A stretch of 22,251 bases of DNA, from positions 1 through 22,251 of the IMG/VR virus record IMGVR_UViG_3300023049_000204; one strand, given 5' to 3'. Position 1 is the first letter of the stretch; every line of letters starts with the position of its first letter. The stretch is from a virus. The position numbers and the translations under genes were made by a program. Of the stretch, positions 5,877 to 12,442 are shown piece after piece. A model generated the notes under the pieces. It saw only the letters and a list, made by a program, of their open reading frames with translations, did no database searches and was not told the DNA's origin.

Positions 5877-6362
5877 TCAGGCCCCCGTGGTGTCGCGCAG
5901 AGGGTCCGGGGCCGAAGGCCGGTCGTTGGCCACGTCCAGCAGGTGACGCAGGCCCGAGTGGTAGCAGACCGCCGGCCAGCGCAGGCCGACGACGACATGC
6001 AGGCCCCACAGCAGCGCGGCGATGATCACCGCGGGCGTTTCGACCAGCGAAACGTAGGAGCTGCCCAGCGCGACGATCCGTGCCAGCGACACCATCGTGA
6101 GGGTCGCCCCGGCGGCGGCGGCGGTCCTGACCGAGTGCGGGTACGCGACCGACAGGCCGGCCAGGACCGACGTGGCGGCGAACAGCCAGGGCCAGAGCCC
6201 CGGGTACGTCGGCGCGGTGGCGTAGGCGGACCCGAATGCCAGCAGCGCGAAACCGACCGTGATCCACAGCTGCAGGGAGAACGCCGCGATCCACAAGCGG
6301 GCACGTCGGCGCCGTCGGGCGTCAAGCTTGGAGGTGGTGACGAAATGTCCTAGTGACCTCAT
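5877..6362 (-). CDS. Four-helix integral membrane protein, 161 aa (possible holin or holin-like)
   Basis: The ATG at 6362 overlaps the stop of the 36-residue gene by ATGA; longer readings are rejected because they overlap that gene. After a basic N terminus (A-R-R-R-R-R-A-R) there are four hydrophobic segments, about 24-48, 57-75, 79-100 and 108-127, and a polar C-terminal tail. A cytoplasmic N terminus with positive charge followed by four spans is the likely topology. It follows the endolysin and a two-span holin candidate, so a lysis or membrane role is plausible. No named family is recognised. Confidence 0.78.
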   Translation of the reverse strand: MRSLGHFVTTSKLDARRRRRARLWIAAFSLQLWITVGFALLAFGSAYATAPTYPGLWPWLFAATSVLAGLSVAYPHSVRTAAAAGATLTMVSLARIVALGSSYVSLVETPAVIIAALLWGLHVVVGLRWPAVCYHSGLRHLLDVANDRPSAPDPLRDTTGA

Positions 6363-6469
6363 CGTGCGGAGAGCCACGGGACGAACCGCTCGAGGTAGTC
6401 GTTGACCTGCGGCATCGCCATGATGCGGGTGACGGCTGCGGCGATGCCTTGTACGACCGAGGTGTCCAT
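6359..6469 (-). CDS. Mini-gene, 36-aa protein between two membrane-protein genes
   Basis: This short frame starts at ATG 6469, overlapping the previous stop as TGATG, and stops at 6359, overlapping the next start as ATGA. Both couplings and the absence of any gap argue that it is translated. The protein is MDTSVVQGIAAAVT followed by a helix and N-D-Y-L-E-R-F-V-P-W-L. It looks amphipathic and could be a membrane-surface peptide in the lysis module. No family is recognised. Confidence 0.6.
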   Translation of the reverse strand: MDTSVVQGIAAAVTRIMAMPQVNDYLERFVPWLSAR

Positions 6470-6726
6470 CAGGACGTCCCGTCGTCACCCGCGACGAAAC
6501 CCCCGGCGGCCGTGAGGGCGGCCGTGGGGACGTACGTGACGCCAGCCATCGGGGTCACGTTCGCCCGGGCGGTGACACCGAGCAGCGCCGCCGACAGCGA
6601 CACGACCGCAGCGACCTGTTCACCGGTCAGGTCAAGACCGAACGCGACGACGGCAGCGATGATCACCTCGACGACGGCGAGGATCGCGACGGGCTCTCGG
6701 TCCCAGATGGCGGTGACACGGTCCAT
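6469..6726 (-). CDS. Holin candidate, two transmembrane segments, 85 aa
   Basis: The ATG at 6726 is the first start after the endolysin gap; upstream in-frame extension overlaps the endolysin and looks like shadow. Two hydrophobic segments (about 13-31 and 37-51) are separated by a short acidic turn D-L-T-G-E-Q. They are followed by T-A-R-A-N-V-T-P-M and a small-residue-rich tail. Size, position directly after the amidase and topology fit a small holin or holin-like protein that would release the endolysin through the inner membrane. A motif of type R-x-x-V-T-P after the second span is seen in related actinophage proteins (from memory). Confidence 0.68.
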   Translation of the reverse strand: MDRVTAIWDREPVAILAVVEVIIAAVVAFGLDLTGEQVAAVVSLSAALLGVTARANVTPMAGVTYVPTAALTAAGGFVAGDDGTS

Positions 6727-6755
6727 GTTCAGTCCTTGGGTGCGGTGGCAATGAC

Positions 6756-6780
6756 GAAGGCCGCCCACAGGGCTGCCTTC
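6756..6780 (-). other. Hairpin between endolysin and holin candidate
   Basis: GAAGGC (6756-6761) pairs with GCCTTC (6775-6780), and inside it GCCC (6763-6766) pairs with GGGC (6770-6773) around a three-base loop, with one C/T mismatch. No U run follows on the minus strand. It may attenuate transcription or tune holin translation. The 76-bp gap 6727-6802 that holds it has no supported gene. Confidence 0.45.
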
Positions 6781-6802
6781 AAGTAGTGACGTTGGCGGAC
6801 GG

Positions 6803-7435
6803 TCAGGTGACGGTGAACCCGGCGATCTCGGCCTGACGGCGTGCGTACCAACGGAAGTCGCGGTCCATGCTCCGTGCGGCCTTCGCGGCCTCGAGGGCGT
6901 ACCACTCTGCTTCCTTCCACTCGAGCACGTCAGGTGACGTCGGCTGCAGCAGGGCACGGACCTGTGGCAGCAGTGCGTACAGGTCGTCGCCGGGGCAGGC
7001 GGTCTGGCCGTCGTCGCGGTGCCCCTTGACCGTGCAGTCGGCGGTGACGAGCTGCTTGTCGCGCAGGAACCAGATCAGGCCGGCGAGGTCACCGGGCAGG
7101 GTGTCGGGCACGGGATGCTGGTTCTGGAAGTTGCCGAGCACTGCGATGCCGACCGACCCGTCGTTGTGGCCGGACACGTGCGCACCGACATGCTTGGCGC
7201 CGCGGCCCACCGCAGCCTGCCGGGCGGCCGGGTCGACCATGAAGTTGTAGCCCACGTCGGTCCAGCCTCGGCCGTCCTGGTGGAACTTCTGGATGGCAGC
7301 GAACTCGGCCGGCCCGCCACCGAGCCGGCCGCCGGTGTGATGGATGTAGATGGTGTCGGGAAGGGACGTCTGGTCTGTCGGGTGGCCCTTCGCGGGGCGT
7401 GCGTTCCAGTCGCCGCGTGACAGCAGAGGGATCAT
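6803..7435 (-). CDS. Endolysin: N-acetylmuramoyl-L-alanine amidase (amidase_2 / PGRP fold)
   Basis: This 210-residue enzyme cuts the bond between N-acetylmuramic acid and L-alanine in peptidoglycan. The zinc ligands of the T7-lysozyme/PGRP fold are visible: the histidine pair in I-Y-I-H-H-T-G (32-33), H139 in V-K-G-H-R-D and C147 in T-A-C-P-G. W-T-D-V-G-Y-N-F (58-65), with the conserved Tyr, and H-V-S-G-H-N-D-G-S-V-G-I-A (86-98) are also family signatures. The catalytic domain spans about 1-160. The last 50 residues are helical and acidic/basic (W-K-E-A-E-W-Y-A-L-E-A-A) with no known cell-wall-binding repeat. There is no second catalytic domain and no mycolylarabinogalactan esterase gene nearby. 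The ATG at 7435 has AGGA about 10 bases upstream. Confidence 0.95.
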   Translation of the reverse strand: MIPLLSRGDWNARPAKGHPTDQTSLPDTIYIHHTGGRLGGGPAEFAAIQKFHQDGRGWTDVGYNFMVDPAARQAAVGRGAKHVGAHVSGHNDGSVGIAVLGNFQNQHPVPDTLPGDLAGLIWFLRDKQLVTADCTVKGHRDDGQTACPGDDLYALLPQVRALLQPTSPDVLEWKEAEWYALEAAKAARSMDRDFRWYARRQAEIAGFTVT

Positions 7436-7468
7436 GAGGCGTCCTGACAGTCGGAACGGGCACGGGCG

Positions 7469-7498
7469 AAAATAGCAGAGTCAGACGGTGTAGGTCGA
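7469..7498 (-). promoter_or_regulatory. Weak candidate promoter before the endolysin
   Basis: On the minus strand TGCTATTTT gives an extended -10 (TATTTT at 7474-7469 with TGC before it), with TCGACC 18 bp upstream (four of six bases of TTGACA). It lies across the stop of the repeat-protein gene and the 45-bp gap before the endolysin, one of the few A+T-rich spots in the late block. It would give the lysis genes their own start of transcription. The match is modest. Confidence 0.3.
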
Positions 7499-7777
7499 CG
7501 CCGTCGCGGTCACCACGCCCAGCCTCAACACCTCGAACGACTCGAACGGCTGGACCGCCTGTGCGGTCGTCGGGCCGCCGTTGGGACGGACGTACGTGCC
7601 GGACCGCAGGGACACCACGCCCAGCCGCAACACCTCGAACGGCTCGAACGGCTGGACCGCCTGCGTGGTCGTCGGGCCGCCGTTCGGCCGGATGTGCGTG
7701 TCCATGCGGGCTGTGACACCCGCGCCAAGCGGTTCCGGCTCGACGATCCGCCCGCTTTCGCCGTAGTCGACGTTCAT
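7481..7777 (-). CDS. 98-aa protein built on two near-identical 34-residue repeats
   Basis: The ATG at 7777 overlaps the previous tail gene's stop by ATGA. After a 29-residue leader, residues 30-55 and 64-89 are the same 26-residue block (R-P-N-G-G-P-T-T-x-Q-A-V-Q-P-F-E-x-F-E-V-L-R-L-G-V-V) with only two substitutions. A short variable linker ending in Thr-Tyr follows each copy, giving a period of 34 residues. The block alternates a Gly/Pro turn with beta-prone strands, suggesting a small repeated beta structure. It sits between the tail fibre genes and the endolysin, so it may be a virion tip or fibre accessory. No family is recognised. Confidence 0.82.
   Translation of the reverse strand: MNVDYGESGRIVEPEPLGAGVTARMDTHIRPNGGPTTTQAVQPFEPFEVLRLGVVSLRSGTYVRPNGGPTTAQAVQPFESFEVLRLGVVTATASTYTV
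7511..7690 (-). repeat. Direct repeat, two 78-bp copies with 102-bp period
   Basis: Copies at 7511-7588 and 7613-7690 differ at about six of 78 positions by my reading, some of them silent. The identity between copies is much higher than needed for protein function alone, so the duplication is recent or kept alike by recombination. Together they make most of the 98-residue gene. Confidence 0.9.
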
Positions 7778-8679
7778 CCCGTCAGCCGAGCAAGCTTCAC
7801 GCCTAGCCCGCCGGTGGTCTGGATGACGAGCAGGTCGTCGCCGTCGAACGTAAGCACCTCACCCTGCGTGAGCGGCACGTCGTTCTTTGCGGAGTAGAAC
7901 CAGTCGAAGAGCCCGATGACTAGGTCCACGGTGCCTATTTCGTCTTGCACTCTCAGCCATCTCCGGGTGATCGCCCAAGCGTCCGGGTACGTGACGTCGA
8001 AGTTCGTGTTGCCGTACGCAAGGTGGACCATCGGCCCCAGCGCAGGGTCGACAATGCTTCCGCCAGCGACGTTTGCGAAGCTCGTGCGGTAGAGCCGCGT
8101 GTAGGCGGAGGAGTCTCTGTCGAAAACGGTCCACGCCGATGCGGCTTGGGCGGGGTCAAGCCCGATGTAGAACGACGCCCCAGCGATCGTCCCGTTGGCC
8201 GACGACCAGAACCAGGTGTAGTCAAACTCCACCCGTGCCACGTACACGTCCGACACGGTGTTCCACGTCACCTCCCGTGCCCAGATGATCGCGCCTGACA
8301 GCGACCCGCCTAGGAAGAACCCGGTCATGCTTGTTGCCATGTCGCGCGCAGGTTCTCCCGTGGTGCCGTCTGCGGCCAGCGGCCAGTTCCCGAGCAGGTT
8401 CGCCATCGTGAAGTCGTCCATCTCGGACACGCCGTCGAACGTCTCCGCGCCCCAGATCCACAGCGTCGTCCCCGCGTCCCGTTCGCGCAGGAACATCGTG
8501 AAGTCTGCTCCGGACGAGTTCGACGCCCCCGGTGTCGTGCCCCACCAGATCGTGTCGCCGTCGTCGGAAGTGAACGACCCGGTGGTGTAGCCCACGGTGG
8601 TCCACTCCGCGACCAGCGCGGTGCGGACGGTGACAGCTGGCGTCGCGTCGGCGGTGAGCGTTGCGGTAACGAGTCCCAT
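7774..8679 (-). CDS. Minor tail / tail fibre-like protein B, 301 aa
   Basis: The start is ATG 8679, overlapping the previous stop as TGATG; the longer in-frame reading overlaps the upstream gene and looks like shadow. The N terminus (G-L-V-T-A-T-L-T-A-D-A-T-P-A-V-T-V) repeats the pattern of the preceding gene's N terminus, so the two are paralogues at least in that part. The rest is rich in Thr, Ser, Gly, Trp and aromatic residues in short strands (I-W-W-G-T-T-P-G, T-L-W-I-W-G, F-D-Y-T-W-F-W), typical of beta-structured distal tail proteins. It probably contributes to the baseplate or receptor-binding tip. Codons and base composition look less G+C rich than the neighbours. Confidence 0.72.
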   Translation of the reverse strand: MGLVTATLTADATPAVTVRTALVAEWTTVGYTTGSFTSDDGDTIWWGTTPGASNSSGADFTMFLRERDAGTTLWIWGAETFDGVSEMDDFTMANLLGNWPLAADGTTGEPARDMATSMTGFFLGGSLSGAIIWAREVTWNTVSDVYVARVEFDYTWFWSSANGTIAGASFYIGLDPAQAASAWTVFDRDSSAYTRLYRTSFANVAGGSIVDPALGPMVHLAYGNTNFDVTYPDAWAITRRWLRVQDEIGTVDLVIGLFDWFYSAKNDVPLTQGEVLTFDGDDLLVIQTTGGLGVKLARLTG

Positions 8680-9626
8680 CAGGTTGCCTTCATCCACGGC
8701 GAAAAGACATTTTCGTTGATCTTTATGTAGTCGACGGCGCCGATGGTGATCGTGTCGAACGTCAGAAAGTCGGGATGAGCCCGTGCGAACCCGTAGATCT
8801 GGTGCAGGTATCCGCGAGCGTTGTCGCCCTGGTTGACGCTGGTCAGAAAGGCGCGCCCCCCGATGACAAGGTCGCCAAGCCCGACCCGGTCCGTGTCTGC
8901 TGACGGATCCCAACCAGGCCCAAAGTGCTCGTTATCGTCGCGGAACACCGCCGTTGCGAGGCCGTTCACGATGGCATGAGAGTCGTCCGATATGAACGTC
9001 TTCGATCCGCCGTTGTACTGCGCCGAGAAGTTCGAGAACCTCAAGTTCTTCTGCGTGTCGGAGCCGGAGAAGCGAAAGCCTCCACAGACCAGCGGGATGT
9101 CGTCCAGCCCGCCGGACGTGATGTACCGCTCGTAGAACCCTGCATACAGACCGGAAGCGTCGGTGTCGGCCCGTCCGAGGACCGCAACGTGGTTGATCGA
9201 CAGCGTCGCCGCGTACTTGTCCAGCACCACGTCGAACAGCAGAGGCGTCTTGTAGAAATCGGCGTTGGTCAGCGGGGTAGGGCTCGGTGAGATGTTCGGG
9301 TAGCCGTCTACGTCCAGCGTAGTCGTGGAGTCGGTGTTGCTGTAGACCGGGTGATCCGACTGTTCGGTGCCAGTGTTCCAGTCCTCCGCTGCCGCGAAGT
9401 ACAGGCTCGTCTCTGCCGCGTCGACGCCAATGAACAGATACCAGTCTGCGCCGACCTCGTTGCTTGCGGCGGCGGACTCCCACACGTCGTAGGTCACCGA
9501 CGACGCGACCACTCCGGTGTCGACCTCGGTCCACCCGGTGATGCCCCCAAGGGCCGTCTCGATCGCAGCCTTGACCGTCGACGCGGGTGTCGCGTCTGCG
9601 GTGAGCGTGCCTTCGATGAACACCAT
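8679..9626 (-). CDS. Minor tail / tail fibre-like protein A, 315 aa
   Basis: The start is ATG 9626, with AGGAGG about 7 bases upstream and two bases after the previous stop. The N-terminal block (V-F-I-E-G-T-L-T-A-D-A-T-P-A-S-T-V) matches the next gene. The following segment aligns loosely with it too (V-G-A-D-W-Y-L-F-I against S-G-A-D-F-T-M-F-L), so a shared N-terminal attachment domain of about 100 residues is likely. The C-terminal two thirds differ and carry beta-rich, Ser/Thr/Asn-rich sequence (F-R-F-S-G-S-D-T, F-S-A-Q-Y-N-G-G-S). By position it is a distal tail protein. The coding DNA near 8690-8730 is visibly A+T richer than the rest of the window. Confidence 0.74.
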   Translation of the reverse strand: MVFIEGTLTADATPASTVKAAIETALGGITGWTEVDTGVVASSVTYDVWESAAASNEVGADWYLFIGVDAAETSLYFAAAEDWNTGTEQSDHPVYSNTDSTTTLDVDGYPNISPSPTPLTNADFYKTPLLFDVVLDKYAATLSINHVAVLGRADTDASGLYAGFYERYITSGGLDDIPLVCGGFRFSGSDTQKNLRFSNFSAQYNGGSKTFISDDSHAIVNGLATAVFRDDNEHFGPGWDPSADTDRVGLGDLVIGGRAFLTSVNQGDNARGYLHQIYGFARAHPDFLTFDTITIGAVDYIKINENVFSPWMKAT

Positions 9627-9627
9627 G

Positions 9628-10293
9628 TCAGCCTCCTGTGGCAAGAACGAAGATGCTGGGGTCGTAGGGAGGGACGTCGTCGATGTCTTCGCCCGGCCGG
9701 TACAGCGTCGACCGGAACGCGATCAGGTCCAGCCGCACGTCCGCGGTCTGGGTCACACCCGACGTCTGCGCCACCGACACCGTCAACACCGACCCGGCGA
9801 ACCCGCAGAACGCCCCCGACGTCTCGCCGTAGGACGACCCGCCGAACCCGCCGACCGGCAGGATCAGCGCCCGGTCCTCCTCCGGCTCGCCCCGGTCGAG
9901 GTAGATGTCGACCAGCGCCCCGCCCGTGTACGCACCGGCGAAGAACACGGCGACGGTCACGAAGTAGAACCCGTCGTACGGCAGGATCAGCGTGTCGCCC
10001 ACGTCGCCCGTGGTCGGGAACCCGTAGCGGCACACCTCGGTGTCGAACACCACGGTGTGGCCGGAGTCGGGGACGTCTTCGGCGTCGACCCGCCAGCGGA
10101 TCAGCTCCGCCTGGCCGCCACCCGGCGGCACCACACCACCTGCGCCCCCGCCGCCGCCGCCGCCGGACAGGATGCGGTTCGGGTCGACCGGCCGTGCCAC
10201 CGCAGACCTCGCAGTCGGGTTGCCCGGGAACACCGCCCGGTCACGACGCCGCAGACGACGTTCGGTGTCAGAGGCCCTGCGCTGGTTGCTCAT
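9628..10293 (-). CDS. Minor tail protein with polyglycine linker and jelly-roll-like C-terminal domain, 221 aa
   Basis: The ATG at 10293 overlaps the previous stop by ATGA. Three parts can be seen. A basic N-terminal helix (about 5-20, R-R-A-S-D-T-E-R-R-L-R-R-R-D-R) probably docks on the tail. A Gly/Pro linker at about 44-60 includes seven glycines in a row. A beta-rich domain from about 66 holds L-P-Y-D-G-F-Y-F-V-T-V-A-V-F-F and V-D-I-Y-L-D-R-G-E. The pattern of the last domain resembles C1q/TNF-like jelly rolls (I-P-x-D-G-x-Y, then a strand, then x-x-N/R-G), which phages use at tail tips and for trimerisation. The fold call is an inference. Confidence 0.75.
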   Translation of the reverse strand: MSNQRRASDTERRLRRRDRAVFPGNPTARSAVARPVDPNRILSGGGGGGGAGGVVPPGGGQAELIRWRVDAEDVPDSGHTVVFDTEVCRYGFPTTGDVGDTLILPYDGFYFVTVAVFFAGAYTGGALVDIYLDRGEPEEDRALILPVGGFGGSSYGETSGAFCGFAGSVLTVSVAQTSGVTQTADVRLDLIAFRSTLYRPGEDIDDVPPYDPSIFVLATGG

Positions 10294-11993
10294 GCGTCCA
10301 CATCCGTCGGGTCGACCAGCTCGACCGAGAAGACCGGCAGCCCGTTGTCGTCGTCCTGACGGACCGAAATCAGCTTGACCCGCCAGTCCTCGTCGAACCC
10401 GAGCTCGTCGGGCGCAACGACGATGTCGCCAACGTCGAAGTCGATGTAGGGCGTCGCGCCAGCCACGGGCGCAAGTTCTGCCACGGCCGTGAACACTGTC
10501 CCGGCAGTCGCGTCGAACGCCGCAGCGACGGCGGTGCCGGCTTCGTTGGTCCCGTCCACTGTCGTGCCGACGTCAAGCAGCGCCTCGAGCCGTCCGAACG
10601 TCGTCACGGACGTCGTGTCGGTCTCGGCGGTCAACGTGCCGGCAGACCGCACCAGGTGGACGTTGGACCGGGGTGCGTCGTAGTCGATCGAGTAGTTGAT
10701 GATCGACACGCCCGCGTCCAGCCGGACGGTCGTGGCCGGACCGGTCGGGGTGAGACCCCGGTCGACGCCGCGGCCGTTCTGCCACATCGACAGGGTCCGG
10801 TCGGGGGCGACGTACCACTCGATGCCGCACAGGTCGACCAGCCCGTCGAGGACGGTCAGCAGGTCGGTGCCGACCGACCACCCGAAGTTGTTGACCTCGG
10901 CGGTCCAGACGTCCCCGGCAGTGTCGGTCGCGGACGCCTCGTCACCGTTGCCGGCCTGCGTGGCGTCGTAGTCGATCGCGTCGACCGTGCCTGTGGACCG
11001 GGCGTCGGACTCGCCCAGCAGGATGTTCATGATGATCCCGGCGTTCAGCCCGGGCACCGTGCCGAAGTCGAACGCCTGCCACGTCGTCGTCCCGACGCTG
11101 TTGAACGTCCGGTAGATCACGCCGTCGGGTTCGCCGTTCACGTCAAGCGTCACGATGGTGATCAGCGCCAGGGCGAAGTTGGCTGCCTCGGGGTTCGGGT
11201 TGGCGTTGTTGACGATCCGCACAGCGATGTTGTGCGGGCCGGTGTTGACGGTGATGTCTGCCGTCAGGCCGGTACGGAAGTTCCCAGAGTCGTCGGTCTG
11301 GATGACCGGCACCCCGTCGAACCAGACGGTGCCGCGCGAGTCCAGCGCGGCGTAGATGCGGCACGCGCCGAAGTCTTCGCCGGTGACGATCTCACGCCGC
11401 AGGTACCACGTGCCGACGTCGTGCAGGTACGGGTTGAGTGCAGTGCCCGTACCGGTCGTGTCGGTCGGGCCGAGCCACACCGCACCGGGGTCGGGCCACT
11501 CCGCAGGGAACCCCTTGAGGTTCGCGGTGACCTTCGCCGCGGGGGCGTCCTGACGGCCGAACGGGAACGGCTCGACCGCACCTTGGTCTGCGCCGTTCAT
11601 GTCGTTGGTCATCAGCCCGAACAGCCGCTCGTAGCCCGACGGCCTGTCGAGCCCGTACTCAGGGAACATCACCGCACGTGCCAGGCGGGCGCCCATCCCG
11701 GGCCCGGCGACAGTGATGACCTGTCCGCCGCCCTCAGCTGCAGACAGCCGGACGATGTCGACGGTCTCGACCACGAACGCGAACCGCAACGTGGACCCGT
11801 CAGCCTCGTAGACCCTGATCTCGTTGAGCGGCACCCGGGCGTACAGCGGCCCGTCGCCGACCTCAAGGATCAACGAACACTGACCAAAACCGGTCTCGTT
11901 GATGGTCTCCTGCCACGACACACCGAACGCGTTGTCGAGGGTGACCTCGGCGTCGGCTGCCTGTGTGCGCACGACCTTCACGACGTACGCCAT
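10290..11993 (-). CDS. Minor tail protein (tail hub/baseplate type) with sugar-binding-like insert, 567 aa
   Basis: The ATG at 11993 overlaps the Dit-like gene's stop as TGATG. Residues 1-130 (N-E-T-G-F-G-Q-C-S-L-I-L, L-N-E-I-R-V-Y, F-V-V-E-T-V-D-I) match the style of actinophage tail hub proteins of the Gp37-like group downstream of the distal tail protein. Residues about 185-282 (G-T-W-Y-L-R-R-E-I, G-T-V-W-F-D-G-V-P-V, N-I-A-V-R-I-V-N-N-A) look like a galactose-binding beta-sandwich module. The remaining C-terminal half includes a W-Y-V-A-P-D-R-T-L-S segment and ends with a basic strand before the stop. The protein likely forms the tail tip and may bind cell-surface polysaccharide through the insert. 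Confidence 0.78.
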   Translation of the reverse strand: MAYVVKVVRTQAADAEVTLDNAFGVSWQETINETGFGQCSLILEVGDGPLYARVPLNEIRVYEADGSTLRFAFVVETVDIVRLSAAEGGGQVITVAGPGMGARLARAVMFPEYGLDRPSGYERLFGLMTNDMNGADQGAVEPFPFGRQDAPAAKVTANLKGFPAEWPDPGAVWLGPTDTTGTGTALNPYLHDVGTWYLRREIVTGEDFGACRIYAALDSRGTVWFDGVPVIQTDDSGNFRTGLTADITVNTGPHNIAVRIVNNANPNPEAANFALALITIVTLDVNGEPDGVIYRTFNSVGTTTWQAFDFGTVPGLNAGIIMNILLGESDARSTGTVDAIDYDATQAGNGDEASATDTAGDVWTAEVNNFGWSVGTDLLTVLDGLVDLCGIEWYVAPDRTLSMWQNGRGVDRGLTPTGPATTVRLDAGVSIINYSIDYDAPRSNVHLVRSAGTLTAETDTTSVTTFGRLEALLDVGTTVDGTNEAGTAVAAAFDATAGTVFTAVAELAPVAGATPYIDFDVGDIVVAPDELGFDEDWRVKLISVRQDDDNGLPVFSVELVDPTDVDA

Positions 11994-12442
11994 CAGGCCA
12001 GCCGGCCGTCAGTGAGGATCACGTCGATGGCGGCACGGGCGACGTTCTGTGCGAGCTGGTACTCACCGACGTCGATCGCGACGACCAGGCACGAGCCGGA
12101 CACGGTCGACGCGTCGGGGAACGTGTACGTGCATGTGACCTCGCCGACGGTGTGGGCCAGCAGATTGGCACGCAGGTACTCGACGTTGTCACGCAGCCCG
12201 GCACGGCCGTTGGCGTACGGGGTGCCTGCCTGGTTGTTGTCGCCGAACACGTACATGCCGAGCTGGGCCCGCAACGCGTCGCGGGTGCGGGCGCGCGGAA
12301 GGACACCTGCAGCGCCCGGGATGACGAAGTCTGTGCCGCGGGACCGTTCACCGAGCAGCGGCTGCGGGTCGACGACACGCCACGCCCCGTCGATCGCCAG
12401 CTCGACGCTGTTGATCGTGAGGAACTCGGGCTGGTCAGCCAT
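11993..12442 (-). CDS. Distal tail (Dit-like) minor tail protein, 149 aa
   Basis: The ATG at 12442 lies inside the last codons of the tape measure gene (8-bp overlap). The short protein is directly downstream of the tape measure, where the distal tail protein normally lies. It shows I-N-S-V-E-L-A-I-D-G-A-W-R-V-V at the start, L-L-G-E-R-S-R-G-T-D-F-V-I-P-G-A-A-G at 29-46, and a later beta segment with S-G-S-C-L-V-V-A-I-D-V. The G-T-D-x-x-I-P-G-A-x-G pattern is typical of actinophage minor tail proteins (from memory). It should form the ring that joins tube and tip. Confidence 0.78.
   Translation of the reverse strand: MADQPEFLTINSVELAIDGAWRVVDPQPLLGERSRGTDFVIPGAAGVLPRARTRDALRAQLGMYVFGDNNQAGTPYANGRAGLRDNVEYLRANLLAHTVGEVTCTYTFPDASTVSGSCLVVAIDVGEYQLAQNVARAAIDVILTDGRLA

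Noticed and set aside
6729-6800. Short hydrophobic frame ending L-K-A-A-L-W-A-A-F-V-I-A-T-A-P-K-D before the holin candidate
   Set aside because: No ATG or GTG start in phase except inside the endolysin with Arg-rich sequence; only TTG would give about 17 residues. The coding look may come from the hairpin at 6756-6780.
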